DNA of 64,000 nucleotides, taken from NCBI RefSeq assembly GCF_000011365.1, contig NC_004463.1:7674001-7738000 (forward strand), read 5' to 3'. This document shows, piece after piece, positions 19,192 through 27,827 of this stretch. Both the position numbers and the translations under genes were made by a program. A model generated the notes under the pieces. That model was not told where the DNA came from and made no database searches. It saw only the letters and a list, made by a program, of their open reading frames with translations. Within the stretch, counting starts at the first letter, position 1. Each line of letters begins with the position of its first letter. The DNA comes from Bradyrhizobium diazoefficiens USDA 110. Lineage in GTDB: Bacteria > Pseudomonadota > Alphaproteobacteria > Rhizobiales > Xanthobacteraceae.

Positions 19192-21144
19192 ATGGTGCAA
19201 GAGCGACCAGTCCGGGTCGAGCGCAGGTTATCGGCGATTTTGGCCGCCGACGTGGCTGGCTATTCGCGGCTCATGCACAATGACGAAGAGGCTACCCACG
19301 CCAAGCTAAGCGCGCTGCTAACGGAAGCTGTCCAGCCGGCAATCGCTGAACACGGTGGCCACATCGTGAAGAACACCGGGGACGGGTTCTTGGCCGAGTT
19401 TCCGAGCGCGGTCGAGGCGGTTCGAGCCGCGATGCAGTTCCAGACCAGCATTCATGAACTTACAATCGGTGATGTGGAAGACAGGCGCATTGCTTTCCGT
19501 GTGGGCATCAATATCGGCGACGTAATTGTTGAACCTCATGACATTTTTGGGGACGGCGTCAATATTGCGGCGCGGCTTGAGGGCGTCGCAGAGCCCGGCG
19601 GCATCTGCATCTCGTCTTCTGCCTACGATCAAGTCCAAGGCAAGGTCGGGGTTGAGTTCGGCGATCTGGGCGAGCAGAACCTCAAAAACATTGCCCGTCC
19701 GGTCCGGGTCTATCGAATGCGGCCATGCAATGCAGCAACACGCCCACAGGCCTCGTTGCTGCACCGTGACACGCCGCAGATTGGTTGGTTTCCAAACATG
19801 TTTGGTGGCTTTCCGATCCGCCTGTGGCCGGCGCTTCGTGCGCGGCGCGCTCGGATGGCTCTAGTGATTGCCTTGCTGTTTGTTCTGAGCGGCGGCGTAG
19901 CTTATTGGTATATGCATCAAGGCGAGCCGCAGCCGTTGAACCATCGCCTGTCGATTGTCGTGCTGCCATTCACGAATCTAAGCAATGCATCCGAGCAGGA
20001 ATACTTTGCTGAAGGTATTACTGACGACCTGAGTGCCGATCTTTCACGGATCGAGGATAGCTTTGTGATCGCGCCCAGCACAGCCCGCGCCTACAAGAAT
20101 GTTGACCCGAAGCGCGTTGGCCGCGAACTCGGCGTACGCTACATCCTTGACGGCAGCCTGCGCAGAACGGACTCACTGGTCCGGATCAATGCCAGGCTGA
20201 TTGATGCCCGGACTGGCGCCGAGATCTGGTCGGAGCGCGTCGACGGTGACTGGTCCAAATCGATGCAGCTTCAGGATATCATCACCGGTCGACTGGCGCG
20301 GCGGCTTGATCTTGAACTGACAAACCAGGAAAGCCGCGACGCGGAGGTTATGCGGCCAAACAACCCTGACGCGGTCGATCTCACGATGCGGGGGTGGGCT
20401 GTGCTCAACCAACCCTATTCGCGCGAGCAGTTGTCGCAGTCGCGAGCCCTTTTCGAACGTGCGCTCCAAATCGATCCAGGCTTCCCGAAGGCGTTGGTGG
20501 GCCTGGCTGAGACTCTGGCAATGGAGGTCAACTATCGTTGGACAGATGCGCCGGCAGATCAGCTACGGCGTGCTGAGAGCGCCGTAGGCCAGGTCTTGTC
20601 AAAGTTTCCCAGTGATGCGATGGCACATTTTGTGAGGGGAGAGATCCAGCGGGCCAGCGGTAGGAATGTTGAGGCCGCGGTCGGCGAGTACGAAGCGGCA
20701 ATCGCGATCAACCCCAGCCTGGCCCCGGCCCATGGCGCGCTCGGCGCCGCCAAGATCCGCGTCGGCCGTTCCGCGGAGGCATTTGCGCCGCTCCAAATGG
20801 CCATCCAGCTCAGCCCCCGTGATCCGCTGCTAAGCACGTGGTACTTCTACATCGGCCATGCACACTCCCATCTCGGGCAGTATGAGGGGGCGATTGATTG
20901 GTGCGGCCGCTCCATCGCGGTGCAGCCTCTTTGGATTGCCTACGCAGATCTCGCCGCCGCCCACGCACTAACGGGACATGAGCGTGAAGCTTACGCTGCA
21001 GTTGCCGAGCTTCGTCGGCTCAGGCCGAGCTACACCGTCACCGAGTGGTTGCAGGATGGCAAGGGATGGTCCGACAACGCCGTCTTCCTTGCCGAGTTTC
21101 AGCGCATTGCCGATGGTTTGCGCAAAGCGGGTCTGCCGGAGTGA
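19192..21144 (+). CDS. Class III adenylate/guanylate cyclase fused to TolB-like and TPR domains
   Basis: The 650-residue protein starts with a class III nucleotide cyclase domain (about 10-180). Metal-binding Asp20 is in AADVAGYS and Asp64 in NTGDGF, and NIAARLEG is present. A membrane helix follows (about 222-242, MALVIALLFVLSGGVAYWYM). Next comes a TolB/FlgO-like domain (LSIVVLPFTNLS...YFAEGITDDLSADLSR, about 255-380), then TPR repeats to the C-terminus. The layout is common in rhizobia: a cytosolic cyclase coupled to a periplasmic sensing and scaffold region. The preferred start is ATG 19192 (MVQERPVRVERRL). No partner gene is adjacent; a Crp-type regulator lies about 3 kb downstream. Confidence 0.85.
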   Translation: MVQERPVRVERRLSAILAADVAGYSRLMHNDEEATHAKLSALLTEAVQPAIAEHGGHIVKNTGDGFLAEFPSAVEAVRAAMQFQTSIHELTIGDVEDRRIAFRVGINIGDVIVEPHDIFGDGVNIAARLEGVAEPGGICISSSAYDQVQGKVGVEFGDLGEQNLKNIARPVRVYRMRPCNAATRPQASLLHRDTPQIGWFPNMFGGFPIRLWPALRARRARMALVIALLFVLSGGVAYWYMHQGEPQPLNHRLSIVVLPFTNLSNASEQEYFAEGITDDLSADLSRIEDSFVIAPSTARAYKNVDPKRVGRELGVRYILDGSLRRTDSLVRINARLIDARTGAEIWSERVDGDWSKSMQLQDIITGRLARRLDLELTNQESRDAEVMRPNNPDAVDLTMRGWAVLNQPYSREQLSQSRALFERALQIDPGFPKALVGLAETLAMEVNYRWTDAPADQLRRAESAVGQVLSKFPSDAMAHFVRGEIQRASGRNVEAAVGEYEAAIAINPSLAPAHGALGAAKIRVGRSAEAFAPLQMAIQLSPRDPLLSTWYFYIGHAHSHLGQYEGAIDWCGRSIAVQPLWIAYADLAAAHALTGHEREAYAAVAELRRLRPSYTVTEWLQDGKGWSDNAVFLAEFQRIADGLRKAGLPE

Positions 21145-21239
21145 GAGGTTGGAGAGAGCCTAGCAAAGAGCCGCGTTGATTCTCGCGCTCGCCGTGTGTC
21201 GGATATCAGCTCCGTCCGCTCTCGTCACAGCACGAGTCC

Positions 21240-21346
21240 GAGATGGGTCAAAATGCGAAGAACTCAGAGTGAGCAAAGTCAGTCCGCTCTACCCCACCAA
21301 GCGGACCTCAATGAAACGTGTCGCCACTTCGCTCATGGGCCAGCAA
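21240..21346 (+). repeat. Dispersed intergenic repeat, family A copy 2
   Basis: This is the better-preserved relative of 13484-13590, with AATGCGAAGAACTCA, GTGAGCAAAGTCAGTCCGCT and AAGCGGACCTCA. Read as protein, one frame contains QSALPHQADL, reminiscent of the short MSALPPKAD-type frames scattered in bradyrhizobial genomes. That similarity is from memory and is not verified here. Confidence 0.75.
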
Positions 21347-21429
21347 CGGCCTCGTGCGCGGCACCAACTCGTAGCGATCACCTCGTCGGGCTATAACAAA
21401 TCTGCCAGCTTTAGGCTGGGCGCCGACAG

Positions 21430-21888
21430 CTATTTCTTGCGCGGATCGTCAGCCGGGTTGACGTAGTCAATACCTCCCGGGCCGGTGAACTGAACTTGGA
21501 GAACCGCCTCTTCGTTGCCGGTCCATGCGTAATGCGCGTGTTTTGCCGGATACACCCACAATGCGCCCGGTTTCAACAGTTCGCCTTTCTTCTCGAACTT
21601 TTCACCTTGGCTCGTTCCGATAGTACCACTGATTATCGTTACGACCTCGGAATAAGGATGAGTGTGCGGGGGCATTTGGAAGTTGGCGGGAAACTTGATG
21701 CGTAAGACGACGGTGTCTCCGGCCTTTGTCTGGTCGCCTACCAGAGCGGCGAGTTGAACGCCCTTCGGAAATGCTGGGTTATCCTTCCAGATCAGTGCGT
21801 CAGGCGTAACCTGGATGTGCTTGTCTTGCGCTATCCCAGAGCTTGCAAACGCGATCAAAGCGGCGGCGGCAAAGAGCTGCTTTTTCAT
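21430..21888 (-). CDS. Secreted cupin-domain protein
   Basis: The 152-residue product has a Sec signal peptide (MKKQLFAAAALIAFASSGIA, about 1-20) and a cupin domain. The metal-binding motif reads PPHTHPYSEVVTIISG (His-x-His with the motif Glu), with the second motif His in PAKHAHYAW. It resembles periplasmic cupins that follow DUF4437/ChrR-type folds; metal and ligand are unknown. ATG 21888 starts the signal peptide and has GGGAG upstream. It is a different cupin from that at 3755. It is monocistronic between repeats. Confidence 0.82.
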   Translation of the reverse strand: MKKQLFAAAALIAFASSGIAQDKHIQVTPDALIWKDNPAFPKGVQLAALVGDQTKAGDTVVLRIKFPANFQMPPHTHPYSEVVTIISGTIGTSQGEKFEKKGELLKPGALWVYPAKHAHYAWTGNEEAVLQVQFTGPGGIDYVNPADDPRKK

Positions 21889-21999
21889 GCTGCTACTCCC
21901 TGCAAATGGACAATGGGGGAATGAGAGCATATCAAATCAGGCTACTCTGCAGGAACAGATTTTCTGACCTGTTGTTGCGGACGGCCGGCCACTATCATC

Positions 22000-22109
22000 G
22001 GATGTCGCCTTCGGGTCATAAGCGCCCTTCGGAGGGGCGGCCTGTTGCTTCCGGTTTACCCCCATGAGCCGACGGCCGGGGACGCTGCTTAGACTTCGCA
22101 TTCGGGCCA
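22000..22109 (+). repeat. Dispersed intergenic repeat, family B copy 2
   Basis: Second copy of the repeat at 17481-17590, in the same orientation and lying upstream of the secreted cupin gene. See copy 1 for shared blocks. The downstream text CCAACAGGAGAC resembles the end of the family A relative near 25020. Confidence 0.8.
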
Positions 22110-22202
22110 ACAGGAGACTCACGCACGGCAGCAATGACTGGCGTTATTCGATCACCTCGTCGGCACGAGCGAGCAAGGTCGGCGGAATCGTTATGGCCCC
22201 CT

Positions 22203-23408
22203 TCAGATCACCTTCTTACGAAGAATAGGTAAGTTTACCAAAAACCGCGCTCCTTTCGTCGCGCCAGTAACAACGGCTATATGTCCCTGAAGCTGGCCAA
22301 CCAGGCCTTTGACGACCTTAAACCCCAAACTGGTGCGCGGTTGATCGATGTCAAAGCCATCCGGCAGGCCGATGCCTTGGTCGGAAACTTCGAGGCGAAG
22401 TTGTCCCTCTATCTCGCGGGCAGAGATTTCGATCGCGCCTTTGCCTTCCGGGTAAGCATACTTCACCGCGTTGGTAACGAGCTCGTTGACCAACAATCCT
22501 AGCGGAATTGCGTGATCCGCAGAAAGCAACATTGAATCTGCATGGCAGTGCAAGGAAAGCCCCTCGGTTGCCCCCTTCAATTTTTTGCAAAGCTCGGTCA
22601 TAAAATCTTCCAGGTCGACAAAGCCGATTTGCGAACCACGCCATAGGTGATCATGCACTTGGGCGATGGTTTCCACGCGCGCACTCGCATCGTCTAACGC
22701 ATTCCTGACTTCTTCGGATTGTGCACTCCGTGCTTGCACGCGAAGGAGGCCGACAACCGAAGTCAGGCTGTTCTTGACACGATGGCTCATTTCCCGTGTC
22801 AGCAATTCCTGATGCTCGAGGGCCTTCTGAAGCTTGGCGTCGGCCTGCTGGCGTTCGATGGCGATGCCAAGCAGGCTGGCGAAGCCCGCAAGGAAGTGTG
22901 CGTCCGCCTCGTCGAACTCGCCAGGGTCGGTACTATCGACTTCCAGCACGCCGAAGGACTGATTGCCCTCTGCCCCCCGTTCTATCAGCACGTTGATTGC
23001 CCGCCTGATACCATGATCCGCTAGGAGCTGAGGCGTACGGAAACGCGTCTCCGCTTCTAGATGGTTTGATATGACGCTCTTTCCAGTCTGGTATGCATAC
23101 CCTGCTGGCGACCCGGTATCCGTGCTAAGCGAAACGATATTGATGGTCCCGGGCGCCCAACCGACGCCGGCGCGAACCATAAGGCGTTTTTCATCTGGAA
23201 GAAATTCTAAGACCTTAGCGAAGCGAACTCTCAGACCCTGTGCGCATAATTCCGTTGCGCGTTGCAGTATTAGCGTGAAGTCGCGGGTCAGCATCGCTAT
23301 GCGGCCGAAATCCCCAAGTAAGGATTGTTGCTCCAATCGATATGAAAGTTCGTCTCGACTTGGCGGTGTTGCGGAAAGCAATTGTTCCCGCCCGACGTCG
23401 GAAGTCAT
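22203..23408 (-). CDS. GAF-domain sensor histidine kinase, HWE/HisKA_2 type
   Basis: The 401-residue soluble kinase has a GAF domain (about 30-190), then a HisKA_2-type dimerisation helix with the phosphoacceptor His209 in REMSHRVKNSL. The ATPase domain has its N box in LLVNELVTNAVKYAYP and G box in SDQGIGLPDG. There is no membrane segment, so it senses a cytosolic signal through GAF. No response regulator is adjacent, which is usual for HWE kinases in alphaproteobacteria, where many feed the general stress response or single-domain regulators. Its partner is therefore unknown. Confidence 0.9.
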   Translation of the reverse strand: MTSDVGREQLLSATPPSRDELSYRLEQQSLLGDFGRIAMLTRDFTLILQRATELCAQGLRVRFAKVLEFLPDEKRLMVRAGVGWAPGTINIVSLSTDTGSPAGYAYQTGKSVISNHLEAETRFRTPQLLADHGIRRAINVLIERGAEGNQSFGVLEVDSTDPGEFDEADAHFLAGFASLLGIAIERQQADAKLQKALEHQELLTREMSHRVKNSLTSVVGLLRVQARSAQSEEVRNALDDASARVETIAQVHDHLWRGSQIGFVDLEDFMTELCKKLKGATEGLSLHCHADSMLLSADHAIPLGLLVNELVTNAVKYAYPEGKGAIEISAREIEGQLRLEVSDQGIGLPDGFDIDQPRTSLGFKVVKGLVGQLQGHIAVVTGATKGARFLVNLPILRKKVI

Positions 23409-24056
23409 CGAAATCTACCCTTCGAGCCCGTTAACCCCGCCATGGGAAGGCTAGCACGTTACGGGCGTTTGAATGCGACCAATGTCCGCAGTGGGTCAAG
23501 AATGCGAAATACTCTACGCGAGCAGATGTTTTCCGCTTCGCCTCTAAACTCAGACGTTGCTCGATGCGCTCGGCACTTCGCATTCGGTGCCACTTTCGGA
23601 CCAAACGACCGCCTCGTCGGCATGCGCGGGGGAATGCCGCGCATCGTCTGTCTCGGCGGGGCGTGCTGGCGGAATTCCAAGACGCCAGCTTCCAGTAGCT
23701 TGTGCGCATCATCGTGCAGAACGCGACGATCGCGGTCCGGGGCATAGTTCGCGCACACTCTTCCGACATCGCCGCGGCGTTTGCCGCGCCCCGGAAATTG
23801 GAACTCCCTATGATGTTACCCATACGCATTTTGCAATTGTGCCGCGTAGCGCTGGAATCTAAGTCCTCAATGATCCGGCGAGACAAAAATTCGCCTCGCG
23901 ATCGCGTGTGTTTGGAGTTCAATTTTTGACATTGAGAGCTTCCGCAGCTGAATTGGATTTCGGGGGGCGAAGCGTAGGCGGATTCAAACAAAGTTCGAGG
24001 TTGCCGCCCTATGCCGCTCGAAATGCGATGCGGCGGATGGTTCGCGGCGGGCTACA
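23409..24056. other. Non-coding stretch between kinase and Crp-type regulator
   Basis: No gene is supported here. A segment from about 23488 (GTGGGTCAAGAATGCGAA) weakly resembles the family A repeat but soon diverges. Confidence 0.45.
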
Positions 24057-24800
24057 GTGACGCTTTCCAGCGGGATCGGTAACCGACTTTTGGCAGGACT
24101 ACCGGCGGCGGATCTCGATCTGCTGGCACCCGACCTAGAGATGGTCGCGCTCGATCGGGACTCGGTCGTCTCGCGGGCGGGTGACCAGACCGAGCACGTC
24201 CTCTTCCCCCATAGTGGCGCCATTTCTGTGATGATCGACATGGCGAACGGGCAGACGGTCGCCAGCGCCGCAATAGGGCGCGAGGGAGCAGTAGGCACTC
24301 TTTCCGTGCTCGGGCCGTCTCCTGCGGCCGTTACCGCCATCGTTCGTGCCGCGGGCACCGCCTCGCGGATCCCCGCATCGCGATTCCACGCCGCTTTCAG
24401 CCGGAGCCCCGCGATCCGTCACGCAGTCCAGATTCACTTCAAGGCGATGCTGATACAGCTACAAATCGGCGGGGCCTGCAATGCGCTGCATTCGGTCCAA
24501 GCCCGCATGGCGCGCTGGCTGCTCCATCTTCGCGACCGCGTCGACCACGACGTCCTCCCGCTCACCCAGGAGGCGCTTTCGCAAATACTAGGTGTGCGAC
24601 GAACGACGGTGACGCTCCTGATGCGGAATCTGCGCGCTTCCGGAGCGATCATATCTGAACGGCGAGGCGAAATCGAGATCGACCCTTCGCGGCTCGCAGC
24701 GGTGGCGTGCGAATGCCGCGACACCATGCGTCTCGAAATCGAGGGGATCTTCTCTATGAATGCAACCCAATCTCGCGTTTTGGTTCTGCCGACGCAGTAA
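24057..24800 (+). CDS. Crp/Fnr-family transcriptional regulator
   Basis: The 247-residue protein has an N-terminal cyclic-nucleotide-binding-like beta roll (about 10-130, with LFPHSGAISVMIDMANG and IGREGAVG). A dimer helix and a Crp-type winged helix follow (about 150-220; LTQEALSQILGVRRTTVTLLM is the recognition region). It lacks the Fnr cysteine set, so it is not an iron-sulphur oxygen sensor, and the cAMP-contacting Arg/Ser pattern is not obvious. The likely start is GTG 24057. It is monocistronic. Many bradyrhizobia carry several such regulators with unknown ligands. Confidence 0.85.
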   Translation: MTLSSGIGNRLLAGLPAADLDLLAPDLEMVALDRDSVVSRAGDQTEHVLFPHSGAISVMIDMANGQTVASAAIGREGAVGTLSVLGPSPAAVTAIVRAAGTASRIPASRFHAAFSRSPAIRHAVQIHFKAMLIQLQIGGACNALHSVQARMARWLLHLRDRVDHDVLPLTQEALSQILGVRRTTVTLLMRNLRASGAIISERRGEIEIDPSRLAAVACECRDTMRLEIEGIFSMNATQSRVLVLPTQ

Positions 24801-25172
24801 TTGAAACGGGCGATGTAGCCGCTTCGGCGCGGCCGGTGAAGTCGGCGAAGACGGGGCTGGATAGCGGATTCTTCGGGCCCATCAGGCCGCCGCCCCATGC
24901 CTTGACCGGGACCTCCCACCTAATGTCCGTTGCGGGTCACGAGCCGTGCGGTGAGCAAATCAAGTCGGCTCTGCCTTCGATAGGGGACCTCAGCAAGACC
25001 TCCTACATTTGTCGAGACGGGCCAACAGGGGAAACAGCGCGGCTTGACCGTTCACTGAACAAGCACGTCCTCATGGCGTCCGGCGGCGGCCAAGCCTGGA
25101 ATGCCTCAGCGACAAGACTAGCGGAAAAGCCGCCGCCGGGTTGAGAGCGGCGACGGCTTCTTCTTTACGCGC
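24801..25172. other. Non-coding stretch with a diverged repeat
   Basis: It contains the family A relative at 24931-25035. A GC-rich stem (GCCGCCGCCGGG...CGGCGACGGC) precedes the minus-strand gene at 25173. No gene is supported. Confidence 0.5.
24931..25035 (+). repeat. Diverged member of dispersed repeat family A
   Basis: It shares GGGTCA, GGTGAGCAAATC-AGTC, GCTCTGCC and GGGACCTCA in the same order as 21240-21346, with more substitutions, and ends with a CGGGCCAACAGG tail also seen after family B copy 2. It is probably a relic of the same repeat. Confidence 0.55.
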
Positions 25173-25409
25173 TCAGACGGCCGCGACTACCCGCCGCGTC
25201 GCATGAAGGAAACGGTTAGCGGGCGCTGCGACGCCATCAATTGGATGACGCTCCTGTTTGCGCAATTCATCGACTAGACGTTCAAGGTAGGGCGGCAGAG
25301 GCGAGGCTTCGCGAGATAAGTTCTGTTGCAATCTGTCACCCACCTCGTCACAGATCGAGCGGGCAGTCTTATGATCGATGTGGTCCGATATTCGATTGGT
25401 CGGTTCCAT
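25173..25409 (-). CDS. Small hypothetical protein with a NepR-like stretch
   Basis: The 78-residue product has a central helical segment ICDEVGDRLQQNLS followed by PLPPYLERLVDELRKQE. The spacing of the VGxxL motif and the LPxYLxxLVxxL helix recalls NepR, the anti-sigma factor of the alphaproteobacterial general stress response, but similarity is weak and no sigma factor or PhyR gene is nearby. No membrane segment is seen. It is divergent from the secreted protein at 25605, and a perfect 7-bp palindrome lies between them at 25495-25511. Confidence 0.55.
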   Translation of the reverse strand: MEPTNRISDHIDHKTARSICDEVGDRLQQNLSREASPLPPYLERLVDELRKQERHPIDGVAAPANRFLHATRRVVAAV

Positions 25410-25494
25410 ATCGCGACCTTTCGATTAGGCCCCACGATTAACTTAAGTTTCAGGGATGCGAAAATGTTTCGCGCACCTTCGAAGAATGCCGATG

Positions 25495-25511
25495 GTTCCA
25501 TTTAATGGAAC
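25495..25511. promoter_or_regulatory. Perfect palindrome between divergent genes
   Basis: GTTCCAT-TTA-ATGGAAC, with 7-bp arms, lies 86 bases from the minus-strand start at 25409 and 94 bases from the plus-strand start at 25605. It has the size and position of an operator. Each arm contains GGAAC, the -35 element of EcfG promoters, but no matching -10 is seen at the right distance on either strand. Confidence 0.45.
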
Positions 25512-25604
25512 GAAGACACTGTGACCGATCGCCATCGTCAGCGCTGATGCCTGCAACCCGCCGAGTTAGTGAAACTCTTGGGGCGAACGCTTGGAGGAAG
25601 TCCG

Positions 25605-25961
25605 ATGACGTTGAGAGGAGTGCCGGCCGTCACGATAATCGTGCTGCTCGGGCTTGGAGTTCAGGCCAAAGCGCAGGGGCCGTGCGCCGAAGTGTTGCGA
25701 TTGCGTAACGCTGCTAGTGAGGCTTGGAAGCATGCGATGAGTGCACCGGCATCGCAGCGCTGCGGAGCCTTGGCCCAAGTTTCTGTGGCCACGGAGGCGA
25801 CGCTCAACTACGCGGACAATAACCGCCAGTCATGCAACACCTCTGATCGATTGCTGAACGAGGTGGATGGGTATCATCGGCAAGCGGTGCAGGCTCGCGC
25901 CCGTCCCATCGATCGAAACGGCGCTAAGTTCGCCTCCAATTGTCCGGAAGCCGACGTGTAG
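25605..25961 (+). CDS. Small secreted cysteine-containing hypothetical protein
   Basis: The 118-residue product has a Sec signal peptide (about 1-24, VPAVTIIVLLGLGVQAKAQG). The mature part has four cysteines (in PCAEV, RCGAL, SCNTS and NCPEA), enough for two disulphides in the periplasm. ATG 25605 follows a GGAGGAAG site; the earlier in-frame codon at 25569 is not supported. The family is not recognised. It lies upstream of the truncated recombinase on the same strand but is probably unrelated. Confidence 0.65.
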   Translation: MTLRGVPAVTIIVLLGLGVQAKAQGPCAEVLRLRNAASEAWKHAMSAPASQRCGALAQVSVATEATLNYADNNRQSCNTSDRLLNEVDGYHRQAVQARARPIDRNGAKFASNCPEADV

Positions 25962-25985
25962 GTTTAGGAGGTTTCCCGCCTGAGA

Positions 25986-26015
25986 ATGACCATCCTCATC
26001 AACTGAGGAGGTCAT
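25986..26015 (+). promoter_or_regulatory. Hairpin covering a ribosome-binding site
   Basis: ATGACCATCCTCA (25986-25998) can pair, with one bulge, with TGAGGAGGTCAT (26004-26015) across a 5-base loop. The right arm includes GAGGAGG, the best ribosome site for the frame starting ATG 26017, which encodes only eight residues before a stop overlapping the truncated recombinase frame. Confidence 0.4.
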
Positions 26016-26023
26016 CATGACCG

Positions 26024-27505
26024 ATGTCCGTCCGCACGTATGATGATCGGGCTCGCTCCGGTGGCTCATTGATGGGACGCAACGGCCTGCTGCAGCTGTT
26101 GGACGATGCCAGGGAGAAATCCTTTGATATTGTCATCGTTGAAGCCCTTGATCGTCTCTCCCGCGACATGGAAGACCTTGCGGGCATCCATAAGCGGCTA
26201 TCCTTTCTCGGGATCGAGATCCGGGCAGTCCATGAAGGCGTCGTCAACACTGTGCTGGTCGGCCTTCGCGGCTTGGTCGGACAACTCTATCGCGAAGATA
26301 ACGCACATAAGGTGCGTCGCGGTCTGGCCGGGCGGATCAAACAAGGCTTGGCTGGAGGCGGCCTGACATACGGATATGCCGCGATCGCCGGAAGAACGGG
26401 TGAGCGCGTTATCGTCGAGGCCGAGGCACAAATTATTCAGCGCATCTTCCAGGAATACATCGAGGGTCGAACCCCTCGCGAAATCGCGCACGATCTCAAC
26501 AAGGACGGAGTATCACCTCCGCGAGGTCGAGCATGGAATGCCTCAACGATCAACGGCAACCTTGAGAGGGGAGCCGGCATCCTGCAGAACGAGCTTTATG
26601 TAGGACGTCTCGTTTGGAACAAGGTCAGGATGGTGAAAGATCCTGACACGGGAAAACGACTGTCACGCCCCAACCCGCGGAGTGAGCGGCAGGTTGCTGA
26701 CGTTCCGCATCTTGCAATTATCAAACCCGAATTGTTCGCGGCGGCTCAAAAGCGCAAAGAAGAGCGCGGTCATACCCACCCTAGCCATCAACGCCGGCCG
26801 CGACGGATGCTGTCTGGTCTGCTCCGTTGCGGTTGGTGCGGTGCGGGCATGTCAACCAATGGGCGAGACAAATCGGGGCGTGTTCGCATTCGCTGCTCAG
26901 CAGCGACGGAGAACGGCACGTGCCCGGACGCAAAGACCTTCTATCTTGACACGGTTGAGAGCGCTGTTCTCACAGGGCTGCAGGCCGAGTTGCGTGCGCC
27001 GAAAGTCATTGCGGAGTACGTGCGTACTTACCTCGAAGAGCGAAAACGCCTCGCGATCACATCGAATGCAAAGAGGCAGCGTCTCGAACAGCAGCTCGCG
27101 CAGCTGAATCGAGAAATCGAACGACTGGTGGATGCGATCGCAAAAGGGCACGGCGATCCATCCATTCTCGGTCCGCGATCGACCGCCCTCGGTGCCGAAC
27201 GCGAGCGAATATCTGAAGAGTTGCGGAGTGAACCGCCGGCCGCAAAAGAGGTCGCCCTGCATCCAGCTATTCTCAAGCGATATGAAGAACAGCTAGGTCG
27301 GCTCGAGGAGGCGCTAACGAAGGGTATCCGTTCGGGCGACGGAGAGGCGGCCGAAGCCATCAGAGACCTGATCGAGAGGGTCACTGTCTTCCGAGATCCA
27401 TCACGCCTCGGTGGCGTAACGGTGGAGATATCAGGCCGGTTAAACGCCCTGTTGGGGGAAAAAGCTTTCCCAAACCAAGTCAAAGGGGTTTGGGAAACAT
27501 GGTAG
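26024..27505 (+). pseudogene. Large serine recombinase, N-terminally truncated
   Basis: The 493-codon frame covers the second half of a resolvase catalytic domain (VIVEALDRLSRDMEDLAG, with the conserved Arg region), a recombinase domain (about 95-220), a zinc ribbon (CGWCGAGMS...CSAATENGTC, about 265-300) and a coiled coil (about 335-375, LEQQLAQLNREIERLV). What is missing is the N-terminal 40-50 residues with the catalytic Ser motif (Y-x-R-x-S). The codon before ATG 26024 is out of coding context (TGA at 26018), and I found no remnant of the missing part upstream. It should be inactive. Its last codons lie in the 3' end of the tRNA-Met gene, so it was inherited with an integrated element. 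A fragment of a related copy is at 5690. Confidence 0.85.
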
Positions 27506-27576
27506 CGGGAGAGGGACTCGAACCCCCGACCCCAGGATTATGATTCCCGTGCTCTAACCAGCTGAGCTACCCCGCC
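27500..27576 (-). tRNA. tRNA-Met (CAT anticodon), intact
   Basis: On the minus strand the 77 bases form a full cloverleaf: acceptor GGCGGGG / TCCCGCT, D-arm GCTCAGCTGGTTAGAGC, anticodon stem CGGGA / TCCTG around loop ATCATAA (anticodon CAT), T-loop TTCGAGT and an encoded CCA. The 5' G and 3' end pair as G-T, so it lacks the C1-A72 mismatch of initiators; it is an elongator Met, although a lysidine-modified Ile tRNA also has CAT. The recombinase stop codon at 27503-27505 lies within its 3' end. Confidence 0.9.
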
Positions 27577-27751
27577 ACAGGGTCGCGAGGGCCGAAACGG
27601 CCGATCTCGCGAACGCGCGGCATATAAGGAAGGGGGCGGCGGGCTGTCAATCCGGGTTTGCGAAAGCTTTGACGGATATGGCGCTTGAGAGGGGAAAACC
27701 GACCCCTTTTAGCGCTGGAGTCGCGATTTCGGGCACCAGACTCGCGGAGAG

Positions 27752-27812
27752 TCCCCTCACCCGGATCGCATCTTCGATGCGCTCCGGCCTCTCCCCGCAG
27801 GCGGGGAAAGGC
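27752..27812 (+). repeat. Intergenic repeat with hairpin
   Basis: A CCCTCACCCGGATCGCATC...CCTCTCCCCGCAGGCGGGG segment is of a kind scattered in bradyrhizobial intergenic DNA. Its CTCCCCGC-AG-GCGGGGAAAG stem could also end transcription of the minus-strand gene at 27828. Confidence 0.5.
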
Positions 27813-27827
27813 GAAGGAAGAGCGAGC

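Noticed and set aside
23488..23600. Possible further copy of repeat family A
   Set aside because: Only the first about 25 bases resemble the family; the rest diverges too far to call.
25495..25530. EcfG-type stress promoter using the GGAAC arms of the palindrome
   Set aside because: No CGTT-like -10 lies 16-18 bases from GGAAC on either strand.
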